Assembly: GCA_049293015.1 (NCBI GenBank)
Contig: JBATSB010000056.1
Coordinates: 1-9,816 of the forward strand
Reading direction: 5' to 3'
Length of the DNA: 9,816 nucleotides
DNA from: UBA2330 sp049293015
GTDB taxonomy: Bacteria; Bacteroidota; Ignavibacteria; Tepidaquicellales; Tepidaquicellaceae
The notes under the pieces are model-generated. The model saw only the letters and a program-made list of their open reading frames with translations. It was not told where the DNA came from and did not search any database. Below are positions 1-5,782 of this stretch, piece after piece. A program made the translations under genes and the position numbers. Every line of letters begins with the position of its first letter. Position 1 is the stretch's first letter.

Positions 1-361
1 AAATTTGCAAAGCAAATTTTGAGTTGGATATTTTATTTCAATTTCGAAAAGAATTTAGGCAATCTATTACCAGCGGGCGACTTTTTTTGTTACTTTTTTT
101 TGTCGTTAAAAAAAAGTAAGTAGAAAATAATGAATTTATAATTTTGCAATGAAACGTTTTGGACGATGTGATTATAGACATATATGTTTTGAGATTTTCA
201 CTTGATAATTCCTGAGAATGTTGATATTCGCATTGATTAATTTTTTTTGTAATCAACAATGGCGATTAAAATTTACATACATTTCAAAGCCAATTCTCCT
301 CTTGAAAAAACTTTTGAATAAGCGTATTTTAATCACATTAATAATTTTATATATAATTTAA
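1..361. other. Intergenic region without a convincing gene
   Basis: This stretch is very AT-rich and holds no reading frame that looks like a protein. The longest frame (minus strand, 259-38) is low in complexity and its 3' part runs through a poly-T/poly-A inverted repeat, so I treat it as chance. Two inverted repeats are visible. One is at 1-19 (8-bp arms, 3-nt loop, followed by T residues) and could be the end of a terminator for a gene left of the window. The other is at 90-119. The promoter of the UPF0145 gene should lie in the last ~100 bases, but no consensus box stands out. Confidence 0.6.
90..119. repeat. AT-rich perfect inverted repeat, possible bidirectional terminator
   Basis: A 12-bp arm reading TTACTTTTTTTT (90-101) is followed by a 6-nt loop and its exact complement (108-119). 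Both arms contain eight consecutive T or A residues, so on either strand the stem brings its own U-run. A G/C-richer patch (AGCGGGCGAC) lies just upstream. Such T-run hairpins commonly sit at gene ends in AT-rich genomes. A transcription-ending role is inferred. The element could equally be a dispersed repeat. Confidence 0.4.
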
Positions 362-691
362 ATGGACAAAAAATTTATTACAACTGCGTTTGATTTCGAA
401 GGATGTAAAATTACAAAAAATCTTGGAGTGGTTAGAGGCATTATTGTCCGCTCTCGAAATATCTTTGCAAATATAGGTGCAGGATTTCAGACACTTGTCG
501 GAGGTGATATTACACTTTATACAGAGCTCTGTGAAAAGACAAGAGTCGATGCATTCGAACAAATGGTACAGCATGCCGAAGAGCTCGGGGCTAATGCAAT
601 TATAGGAATGAGATATGACGCAAATGAAATTACCTCCGGAGTAACAGAAGTACTGGCTTACGGAACTGCGGTAGTCGTAGAACAAAAATAA
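362..691 (+). CDS. YbjQ/UPF0145 family protein (putative heavy-metal-binding domain)
   Basis: This 109-aa protein matches the UPF0145/YbjQ family over its whole length (family members are about 103-110 aa). Visible family features are the N-terminal strand and turn (residues 1-25), the 'GVVRGIIVRSRN' segment (about 22-33), the 'TELCEKTRVDAFEQMVQHAEELGANAIIGMRYD' type helix-strand block (about 54-86) and the final 'AYGTAVVVE' strand. The family forms small cytoplasmic alpha/beta oligomers and is labelled heavy-metal-binding in databases, but its biochemical role is not established, and one conserved-looking Cys here does not prove metal binding. The ATG follows the leader 'ataatttaa' with no Shine-Dalgarno. 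The gene stands alone and converges on the MFS transporter gene across a symmetric dyad. The family call is secure; the function is not. Confidence 0.9.
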   Translation: MDKKFITTAFDFEGCKITKNLGVVRGIIVRSRNIFANIGAGFQTLVGGDITLYTELCEKTRVDAFEQMVQHAEELGANAIIGMRYDANEITSGVTEVLAYGTAVVVEQK

Positions 692-748
692 TTTCAAATT
701 ACAATTTTCAAATAGTTTTTTAAATATTTGACATTTGTAATTTGAAAT
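691..748. terminator. Symmetric dyad between convergent genes, probable bidirectional terminator
   Basis: Outer arms of 14 bp (ATTTCAAATTACAA at 691-704 and its complement at 735-748) and inner arms of 7 bp (708-714 and 725-731) share the same axis at 719.5. They are separated by 3-nt internal loops on each side and a 10-nt apical loop containing six T residues. The structure begins at the UPF0145 stop codon and ends just past the end of the MFS gene, the usual place for a shared terminator of converging transcripts. The stem is almost free of G/C, so it is weak by the classical rule. The terminator role is inferred from its position and symmetry. Confidence 0.5.
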
Positions 749-754
749 TTGAAA

Positions 755-1999
755 TTACTTTCTGCTTTCTCTCAGCATCAATATTCCGCCAATTAAAAAG
801 AATACTGAAGAGACTATAAATGTCGCTTCAATTGAAAATACTTTTAAAATCATGTAGCCGATGAACGGGGCGAATAATCCTCTTATGCCGGTAAGTGTAA
901 TATGTACTGCCTGATAATTTGCTACTTCTGAATGCGGTGCATAATAAATGGAACTTAGATTCCATGACATTGTGATACCGCTCATCAAAATTCCGAATAT
1001 AAAAAATGTAATATATAAAAGTGTATCAGTCCCAATAATATTCATATCAACACCGAATATTTTTATTGAAATTAATAACAGAGGATAAAAGACAAGTGAA
1101 AGAAAAAGATAGCCGCAGAATTTTGTAGGATTTCCCGAACCATGCATCCTGCCCATCAGCGGCGTAATCAAAATAGTGGAAGTATAGAACACCAGTCCCT
1201 TTGCAATTGAGATCGGCGAATAATCTAACTTAAGTGTTTCAACTAAAAAGATCGGAACAGCAGGAGATGCTATCATAAAAGCAACTCCGTACAAAAAAAA
1301 GAAAATTTCAAATCTGAAGAATGGCTTATTTTCTCTGAATATCCTGAACATATTTTTCACGGGTAGTATGAGAATTTCTTTAACCAGTTTATAATTTATA
1401 TGTCCTGAAAATAAAACTCCGCAGTAAGGATGCAAATTTTTCCCCATCGTGATAAGCTTTGACAGATTTATATATGATAAAATTTCGAATACTGCAGCGA
1501 CCGGAAACAAAATTTTATACAGCTTGTAATTTACATCAAGCAAATATCCGAACAGTGTTCCCACTACAAGTACGGCAACAGTATAAACTATGGAAGAATA
1601 GGAATATAATATACTCCTTCTTTCATTTGTATAATTATGTTTGAATACCGTATTCCATGACGGCTTCATTAGTGAGTCGATGTAACTCATTGCAGCTATA
1701 CAGAATACAAAAAATGCAGGTGATTCAAATAATGGAATTATGATCAGAAACATTCTGCTGATCACAGCCATGATAATTATTGTCCTTGCCTGATTGTTTG
1801 AACGGTTTATTATTTCAGATCCGTAGATTGAAAACAGAAATGCAGAGCTTGTAAGAAATATCAGAATTGTAACTTCGAAGTCAGTTGCATTCAGAGATTT
1901 TTTTAGAATCACCTCCTGAAGCATAAGTATGCCGAATGCAATACCCGTGAATAGTTGCGATATTATGTGAAGTCTGAAAGTTTTATTTTCAAGCTGCAT
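755..1999 (-). CDS. Major facilitator superfamily (MFS) transporter
   Basis: This 414-aa polytopic inner-membrane protein is predicted to use a proton or ion gradient to move a small solute. About twelve hydrophobic segments can be counted: roughly residues 10-31, 41-64, 71-91, 95-112, 130-156, 160-183, 230-256, 264-286, 294-316, 328-354, 366-386 and 390-409. They form a 6+6 arrangement around a central basic loop (about 184-229), which is the MFS plan. The late segment 'HITLTGIRGLFAPFIGYMIL' resembles the eleventh helix of many bacterial MFS permeases. Basic residues cluster after the second helix (N-R-S-N-N-Q-A-R), in place of the classical G-x-x-x-D-R loop. No substrate-specifying motif is visible, so I do not name a substrate. 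The gene starts 34 bp after the RapZ-C stop codon on the same strand and is probably co-transcribed with it. The ATG lacks a Shine-Dalgarno. Confidence 0.85.
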   Translation of the reverse strand: MQLENKTFRLHIISQLFTGIAFGILMLQEVILKKSLNATDFEVTILIFLTSSAFLFSIYGSEIINRSNNQARTIIIMAVISRMFLIIIPLFESPAFFVFCIAAMSYIDSLMKPSWNTVFKHNYTNERRSILYSYSSIVYTVAVLVVGTLFGYLLDVNYKLYKILFPVAAVFEILSYINLSKLITMGKNLHPYCGVLFSGHINYKLVKEILILPVKNMFRIFRENKPFFRFEIFFFLYGVAFMIASPAVPIFLVETLKLDYSPISIAKGLVFYTSTILITPLMGRMHGSGNPTKFCGYLFLSLVFYPLLLISIKIFGVDMNIIGTDTLLYITFFIFGILMSGITMSWNLSSIYYAPHSEVANYQAVHITLTGIRGLFAPFIGYMILKVFSIEATFIVSSVFFLIGGILMLRESRK

Positions 2000-2033
2000 G
2001 ACTTCTGCAGAATGATAGACTCGTATTTTCTTT

Positions 2034-2450
2034 TTAGCTGCCGAAGTTCAGACCTTTCTCAATTTCAATGTGTTTTAAATTTACGTTTACTTCCGGATAT
2101 TTTTCCTTTATATGTTTCAGAGTCTGCTCTGCCGAATATACAGACCGGTGCTGTCCTCCCGTGCAACCAAATGAAATCATAATATCAGTAAAGTTTCTCT
2201 CCAGATAATTTTCAATAGCAGGATCTGTAATTTCAAATACATTCTTAAGGAAATCTGTCATTTCTTTTTGTGAATTCAGAAATTCGATAACCTCAATATC
2301 TTTACCGGTAAGTTTTTTGTATTCATCTTCACGCCCCGGATTATAAATGAAGCGGCAGTCAAATACAAATCCGCCGCCGTGACCTGATGGATCTTTAGGA
2401 ATGCCTTCCTTTTTATAGCTGAAGGAATTTAAGTTTATAGTTAATGGCAT
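2034..2450 (-). CDS. Stand-alone RapZ C-terminal domain protein
   Basis: This 138-aa protein corresponds only to the C-terminal half of RapZ/YvcJ (full-length proteins are about 284-300 aa). Hallmarks are 'SFSYKKEGIP' near residue 9, the 'FDCRFIYNPG' strand (30-39), 'KKLTGKD' (45-51), and the signature G-C-T-G-G-x-H-R-S-V (residues 95-104), which in E. coli RapZ contributes to the glucosamine-6-phosphate pocket. The N-terminal P-loop NTPase half is absent. The frame opens cleanly at an ATG and no Walker A remnant is seen in the 90 bp upstream, so this looks like a true single-domain protein rather than a broken one. In enterobacteria the C-terminal domain carries RNA binding and GlcN6P sensing. 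A sugar-phosphate-sensing or RNA-binding role here is inference. The gene lies between a radical SAM gene and an MFS gene on the same strand. Confidence 0.85.
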   Translation of the reverse strand: MPLTINLNSFSYKKEGIPKDPSGHGGGFVFDCRFIYNPGREDEYKKLTGKDIEVIEFLNSQKEMTDFLKNVFEITDPAIENYLERNFTDIMISFGCTGGQHRSVYSAEQTLKHIKEKYPEVNVNLKHIEIEKGLNFGS

Positions 2451-2540
2451 AAATACTTATAATAATTTTCATCAAATATATCAAACTGAGAATTCAAATT
2501 AAGTAAAGAAATAGGAAAGAATAGTTTAGAAAACAAAAGT

Positions 2541-3608
2541 TTAAAACAACTTCCCCTGTCCGGATACGTTCCGCTGAAATTTATCAATTGAGAGCTGTAC
2601 TGCATTTTCATTAAGTCCGTATTTTTTACAGTTAGATTCAAATATCATTTTTATCAGATCTGCATATTTCCCTTCGCCAGTCATTCTTTTTCCATATTCA
2701 TTATTGTAAAGCTCTCCTCCGTGCATTTCCTTCAATCGGTTCAGGATCTTTTTAGATTTATCCAGATAATTATTTTCCAGCCACTTTGTGAAAAGCTCTT
2801 TTACAGAATGAGGCAGTCTTAGAATTATCCTTCCTGCAAATGTTGCACCTCTTTCGGAAACCTGTTTAAGAATTTCAGGAATCTCTTTATCTGTCAGTCC
2901 TGGAATAATCGGAGCTATGTTTACACCGGTCGGAATTCCATGTGAAGAAAGGAATTCAATAGTATCTAATCTCCTGGCAGGCGATGAAGTACGAGGCTCC
3001 ATTTTTCTTTGGAGTTCAGCATCAAGCGTGGTGACAGACACAACAGTCTTTACAAGATTGAGATCTGAAAGCTCTTTTAAAATATCAATGTCTCTTTTTA
3101 TCAGGGAATTTTTTGTGATTATCAAAACAGGATTTCTGAATTCACAAAATACTTCGAGACAACTTCTCGTTAATTTAAGTTTCCTTTCTACTGGTTGATA
3201 GCAGTCAGTATTTCCCGAAAAAAATACCGGCTGCGGTCTCCAGCTTTTTTTCATAAACTCTTTTCTCAAAAGATCCGGCGCATTATGCTTCACCATTATC
3301 TTAGATTCAAAATCCAGCCCTGAAGAAAATCCGAGATACTCATGAGTTGGTCTGGCATAGCAATATATGCAGCCGTGCTCGCAGCCCCTGTATGGATTGA
3401 TGCTGAACTTTGCTTTCACATCGGGACTGCTGTTTTCCGTTAAAACGGTTTTAGAATCATCTCTGAAAAATTCAGTAACAGTTTTGTTTTCATCTTCCGT
3501 GTCTTCAAAATATTTATCATCAAAAAAATCTTCGTCTATATGAAATTTTTCAAATCTATTCGGAAGATTGGATTGTGATGCGCGGCCTTTGTAATCTCTT
3601 GAATTCAT
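2541..3608 (-). CDS. Radical SAM protein, SplB-like / PA0069 (Rv2578c) family
   Basis: This 355-aa cytoplasmic iron-sulfur enzyme has the radical SAM cluster motif C-x3-C-x2-C at Cys76, Cys80 and Cys83, within 'NPYRGCEHGCIYCYARPTHE'. This arrangement, including the following 'YLGFSSGLDFE' stretch, is typical of the spore-photoproduct-lyase-like group (COG1533) often annotated as PA0069-family radical SAM protein. Later blocks also match that group: 'FFSGNTDCYQPVE' (about 129-141), 'LIITKNSLIKRD' (about 163-174), 'VVSVTTLDAELQRKMEPRTSSPARRL' (about 190-215) and 'GIPTGVNIAPIIPGLTD' (about 225-241). The family's reaction is not firmly known, and membership does not mean it repairs spore photoproduct. 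Residues 21-51 form a strongly acidic N-terminal extension before the core. It is the first gene of a minus-strand run (this gene, RapZ-C, MFS) with 90 bp to the next gene and no hairpin between them. The ATG follows 'attacggaa', at best a weak ribosome site. Confidence 0.9.
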   Translation of the reverse strand: MNSRDYKGRASQSNLPNRFEKFHIDEDFFDDKYFEDTEDENKTVTEFFRDDSKTVLTENSSPDVKAKFSINPYRGCEHGCIYCYARPTHEYLGFSSGLDFESKIMVKHNAPDLLRKEFMKKSWRPQPVFFSGNTDCYQPVERKLKLTRSCLEVFCEFRNPVLIITKNSLIKRDIDILKELSDLNLVKTVVSVTTLDAELQRKMEPRTSSPARRLDTIEFLSSHGIPTGVNIAPIIPGLTDKEIPEILKQVSERGATFAGRIILRLPHSVKELFTKWLENNYLDKSKKILNRLKEMHGGELYNNEYGKRMTGEGKYADLIKMIFESNCKKYGLNENAVQLSIDKFQRNVSGQGKLF

Positions 3609-3816
3609 TTCCGTAATTTAAACACACACCCATAAAATATTAAGGTAAATATTTTTATATAAAAAACATATATGAATTCTATTCTTACTTTTCTTTAAGT
3701 AATTCTACTTATGAATTTTGCGTATTCACTTCTATTCAAAAAAGAATTCATTATCTGCATTTTTGTACAGATCAATCAAATAACTAACTAATTAACTAAC
3801 TAATAAAAAAATTTAA
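3609..3816. promoter_or_regulatory. Divergent intergenic region containing two promoters
   Basis: These 208 bp separate the minus-strand radical SAM gene from the plus-strand secreted-protein gene, so both promoters should lie here. The region is AT-rich. A short dyad TAAGTA-attc-TACTTA occupies 3696-3711 and could bind a dimeric regulator. Near the plus-strand start are the sequence ACAGATCAATCAAA (3767-3780) and a tandem duplication (3781-3804). I cannot place -35/-10 or Bacteroidota -33/-7 boxes with confidence. Confidence 0.4.
3781..3804 (+). repeat. Perfect 12-bp tandem duplication (tetranucleotide tract) in a 5' leader
   Basis: The unit TAACTAACTAAT is present twice in a row without mismatch, so the tract is six 4-bp units of TAAC or TAAT. 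It ends 12 bases before the ATG of the secreted-protein gene, followed by an A-run. A simple repeat in this position can change length by slippage and alter the spacing or accessibility of the start region. Whether it varies is unknown. Confidence 0.85.
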
Positions 3817-4200
3817 ATGAAATTATTTGCAGTAATATTAATTCAGGTTCTTATTTCAGGAAACTTACTTTTTTCACAGGTAGCTTATGATCTGCCTGAA
3901 AACTATACTTCCGCATTTACAGAGGATGGGCTAGTTCAATATCTGTCTGAGCAGGAAAATACTGAAGTTATTAAAGGAACGGCAGTCATTCCTTTTGAAC
4001 TTGAGCATGAATGTTTTGTAAAGCTGAGCATCTTTGACAGAACAGGTGAATTGTATGAAGTGCTTATAGACGAATATATGTATCCGGGTAAATATTCGAT
4101 CATCTTTAAACCTACAGAGAATAAAATTCCTGAAGAGTTTGGATTTAAACTTGAAGAGTCCGGAAAGATCTATGTTAATTCGTTTCTGATCAAAAAGTAA
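3817..4200 (+). CDS. Small secreted protein: signal peptide plus FlgD/T9SS-tail-like beta domain
   Basis: The protein has 127 aa. Residues 1-20 are a signal peptide (Lys2, then a hydrophobic run ending 'LLFS'), with likely cleavage around Ser20/Gln21. A short linker (22-54) leads to a domain (about 55-126) with the strand pattern of FlgD Ig-like and Por-secretion-tail (type IX sorting) domains. The matching pieces are 'TAVIPFELEHECFVKLSIFD' followed by 'RTGE', a 'PGKYSIIF' hairpin (90-97), 'FGFKLEE' (108-114) and a final 'FLIKK'. In this bacterial group such domains normally sit at the C terminus of large secreted proteins; here almost nothing precedes it. The similarity is by eye and divergent, so the role (T9SS cargo tail, periplasmic factor or adhesion module) is open. 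The ATG follows a tetranucleotide repeat and 'atttaa' with no Shine-Dalgarno. A strong terminator follows. Confidence 0.75.
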   Translation: MKLFAVILIQVLISGNLLFSQVAYDLPENYTSAFTEDGLVQYLSEQENTEVIKGTAVIPFELEHECFVKLSIFDRTGELYEVLIDEYMYPGKYSIIFKPTENKIPEEFGFKLEESGKIYVNSFLIKK

Positions 4201-4255
4201 AATATATTTACTAATCGGTAAATAAGTTGGCGCATATCCCAAAATGTGAACCAAC

Positions 4256-4312
4256 CCTCAGGTTAACAGGACAGAATTTCTGTCCTGTTTCCGTTGAGGA
4301 TTTTTATTTTTA
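4256..4312 (+). terminator. Rho-independent terminator after the secreted-protein gene
   Basis: A perfect 10-bp stem AACAGGACAG (4265-4274) / CTGTCCTGTT (4280-4289) with a 5-nt loop is extended by outer pairing CCTCA (4256-4260) with TGAGG (4295-4299). The run ATTTTTATTTTT follows immediately on the plus strand. It lies 56-110 bases past the stop of the secreted-protein gene and just before the end of the convergent DUF4349 gene. The T-run is on the plus-strand side, so it best serves the plus-strand transcript, though the stem could also help stop the minus-strand one. Confidence 0.85.
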
Positions 4313-4325
4313 AAGATAAAATATT

Positions 4326-5243
4326 TTAAACATTTTGAAGCTTAACTTTTTTTGTGCGGAGAAATTTTCTTACCATTAAAATAATTAAAGTAAGTATAAC
4401 CAAAAGAGGAATAGCAGAAATCAAAAACGTTATTAAAAAACTGAACACTCCTGTTAATCCCTGCAGCCCGTCTTTAAATGCTTCTTTCATTTCATAAAAA
4501 AATCCACCTCCGGAAGTAGTCTGAAGTAATGCAGGTTCAAATATAGAAATTGAAAGTGTGGAATATGCTGACTGGTTTTTCAGAAATTTCATTCTGCCTT
4601 CTGTACTTTCTATATTTTGTCTTACCGAAGAAAGCTTTTCCTCTACTTCTACTACATCTTTAAGATTCGCAGTTTTACTGTTCAGCAGATCGAGAAGTCT
4701 GAATTCAAGTTCTTTCTGTGTCCTCTGTCTTGCTTCGAGATCTATATATTCTGATGTCACATCCTGACCTGAAATATTCTGTGAGATTACTTTTCCTGCT
4801 GAGCCAATACTGTTTAGAAAACTGTCGAATTTTTCTGAAGGGACCCGCACAGTAATGCTTCCCTGTTTATTATTTGACACATTCATCTGTGAAGATGAAT
4901 TGGTTACATATCCGTAATTCTCTCTAATTAAATTTAATAACTTTTCCTCAGTAGAATTAAAATTGTCTGCTTCTATTTTTATACTGCCTGATCTGATCAG
5001 CATCCTGTCAGTTTCATTATAAAAATTAATATTTTCAAAACTGCTTTCCACGGTAGATGAAGTTGTTACAGGAGTTGATAAATCTTCCATATGAGCAATC
5101 TTATCAGATCTGGAATCTAATTCATAATTCGCAGGACGTTCTTCAGATAACATTTTGTTTTCACCTTTATTATTGCAGCCGGCTGAAATGAAGATTAAAA
5201 ACAGTATTGCAAAAAAAAGTTTTGCTTTGATTTCCGTTTTCAT
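4326..5243 (-). CDS. DUF4349 domain lipoprotein
   Basis: This 305-aa envelope protein has an N-terminal lipoprotein signal (Lys-rich start, hydrophobic residues 8-19, lipobox I-S-A-G-C with Cys23), a low-complexity Ser/Thr/Glu linker (about 24-75), then the DUF4349 region. The domain opens with 'RMLIRSGSIKIEADNF' and continues with 'GYVTNSSSQ', 'GSITVRVPSEKFDSFLNSIGSAGKVISQNISGQDVTSEYIDLEARQRT' type blocks. A coiled coil follows (about 170-220), then a strand segment 'YSTLSISIFEP'. A C-terminal transmembrane helix (about 264-291) ends in a basic tail (R-K-F-L-R-T-K-K-V-K). This order is typical of DUF4349 proteins, whose function is unknown. The combined lipid anchor and C-terminal helix suggest it is tethered at both ends. 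It appears monocistronic, with a long repeat-rich upstream region and no Shine-Dalgarno. The family call is confident; no function is assigned. Confidence 0.9.
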   Translation of the reverse strand: MKTEIKAKLFFAILFLIFISAGCNNKGENKMLSEERPANYELDSRSDKIAHMEDLSTPVTTSSTVESSFENINFYNETDRMLIRSGSIKIEADNFNSTEEKLLNLIRENYGYVTNSSSQMNVSNNKQGSITVRVPSEKFDSFLNSIGSAGKVISQNISGQDVTSEYIDLEARQRTQKELEFRLLDLLNSKTANLKDVVEVEEKLSSVRQNIESTEGRMKFLKNQSAYSTLSISIFEPALLQTTSGGGFFYEMKEAFKDGLQGLTGVFSFLITFLISAIPLLVILTLIILMVRKFLRTKKVKLQNV

Positions 5244-5400
5244 AATTTTAAAATTTAGGTTTAGAAAAGTTTTGTAAATTTAAATTAGAAAATTATGAAT
5301 TTGTTCCCGTATAAAATTATTTGGTGCTATATGATTTACTGTGAATTTTTTTTATGTATCAAATTCTTATTTATCAACATCTTAAACTTTTCTCCATATC

Positions 5401-5425
5401 ATTCCCGCATGCTCCTAGCGGGAAT
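5401..5425 (+). repeat. REP-like palindromic element, copy 1
   Basis: The 25-bp element begins ATTCCCGC and ends GCGGGAAT, so it is an imperfect palindrome with 8-bp arms around a 9-bp centre (ATGCTCCTA). It is much richer in G/C than its surroundings. The ATTCCC...GGGAAT plan resembles dispersed extragenic elements of several bacteria (for example neisserial dRS3). An exact reverse-complement copy lies at 5571-5595. Confidence 0.85.
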
Positions 5426-5570
5426 CCAGTCAGAAAGTTAGATGAAAAGTTATGAATATTTATTGCGCACAAATAATCGTAGGTGTGAAAATAGCACTAT
5501 AAATACTAGAATTATTAATAATATTAAATGGAAAGATTAGAAATATCAATTGAGTATTCGTGATGATTAG

Positions 5571-5595
5571 ATTCCCGCTAGGAGCATGCGGGAAT
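5571..5595 (-). repeat. REP-like palindromic element, copy 2 (inverted)
   Basis: This is an exact 25/25 reverse complement of the element at 5401-5425. Flanking identity extends only by one or two bases (TC outside, C inside), so the shared unit is essentially the palindrome. The two copies bracket 145 bp, giving a 195-bp structure that could fold as one large stem. Its right half is also the first unit of the tandem array that follows. Confidence 0.85.
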
Positions 5596-5655
5596 GACAA
5601 TTTGTGGAGCATGCGGGAATGACAAATTGTAGAGTACAGGGAAATGATAAAATGT
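5581..5655 (+). repeat. Three-unit 25-bp tandem array derived from the palindromic element
   Basis: The units are 5581-5605, 5606-5630 and 5631-5655. Units 1 and 2 differ at one position (24/25 identical). Unit 3 is degenerate (17/25) but keeps the register. Each unit starts with the right half of the palindrome (GGAGCATGCGGGAATGACAA in the first two), so the array appears to have grown by duplicating part of the palindromic element, with the last unit decaying. Confidence 0.8.
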
Positions 5656-5725
5656 GTGAAAATAATATTAGTATTTTTCTAAAAATTAACCACTGTTTAT
5701 TTTATAGAACAATATATATGAATTC

Positions 5726-5763
5726 AAAAAAAACTTCCGAAAGAATTTTCTCCCGGAAGTTTT
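5726..5763 (-). terminator. Rho-independent terminator of glnA
   Basis: The perfect 10-bp stem AAAACTTCCG (5730-5739) / CGGAAGTTTT (5754-5763) encloses a 14-nt loop. Read on the minus strand, the hairpin starts about 20 bases after the glnA stop codon and is followed by a run of eight T residues (complement of 5726-5733). This is the expected form for the end of the lrp-glnA transcript. Confidence 0.85.
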
Positions 5764-5782
5764 TATTTATAGATATAAAAAT

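Larger units (their letters stand above)
5244..5782. other. Long intergenic region with palindromic repeats
   Basis: No credible gene lies in these 539 bp. A 60-codon plus-strand frame (5604-5786) runs through the repeat array and the glnA terminator and is spurious. The region holds, left to right, the presumed promoter of the DUF4349 gene (5244-5400, no clear boxes), two inverted copies of a 25-bp palindromic element (5401-5425 and 5571-5595) bracketing 145 bp of unremarkable AT-rich DNA, a 25-bp tandem array (5581-5655), and the terminator of glnA. Confidence 0.75.

Noticed and set aside
38..259. 73-codon minus-strand reading frame
   Set aside because: Low-complexity composition, overlaps poly-T/poly-A inverted repeat, no recognisable domain or leader.
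347..697. 116-codon minus-strand frame opposite the UPF0145 gene
   Set aside because: Antisense shadow rich in Cys/Ser/Phe; the plus-strand frame matches a known family over its full length.
2541..3608. Spore photoproduct lyase
   Set aside because: It shares the C-x3-C-x2-C fold group, but overall blocks fit the PA0069/Rv2578c family, and nothing suggests a spore former.
5571..5655. CRISPR array
   Set aside because: Units abut directly with no unique spacers, there are only three, one is decayed, and no cas genes are nearby.
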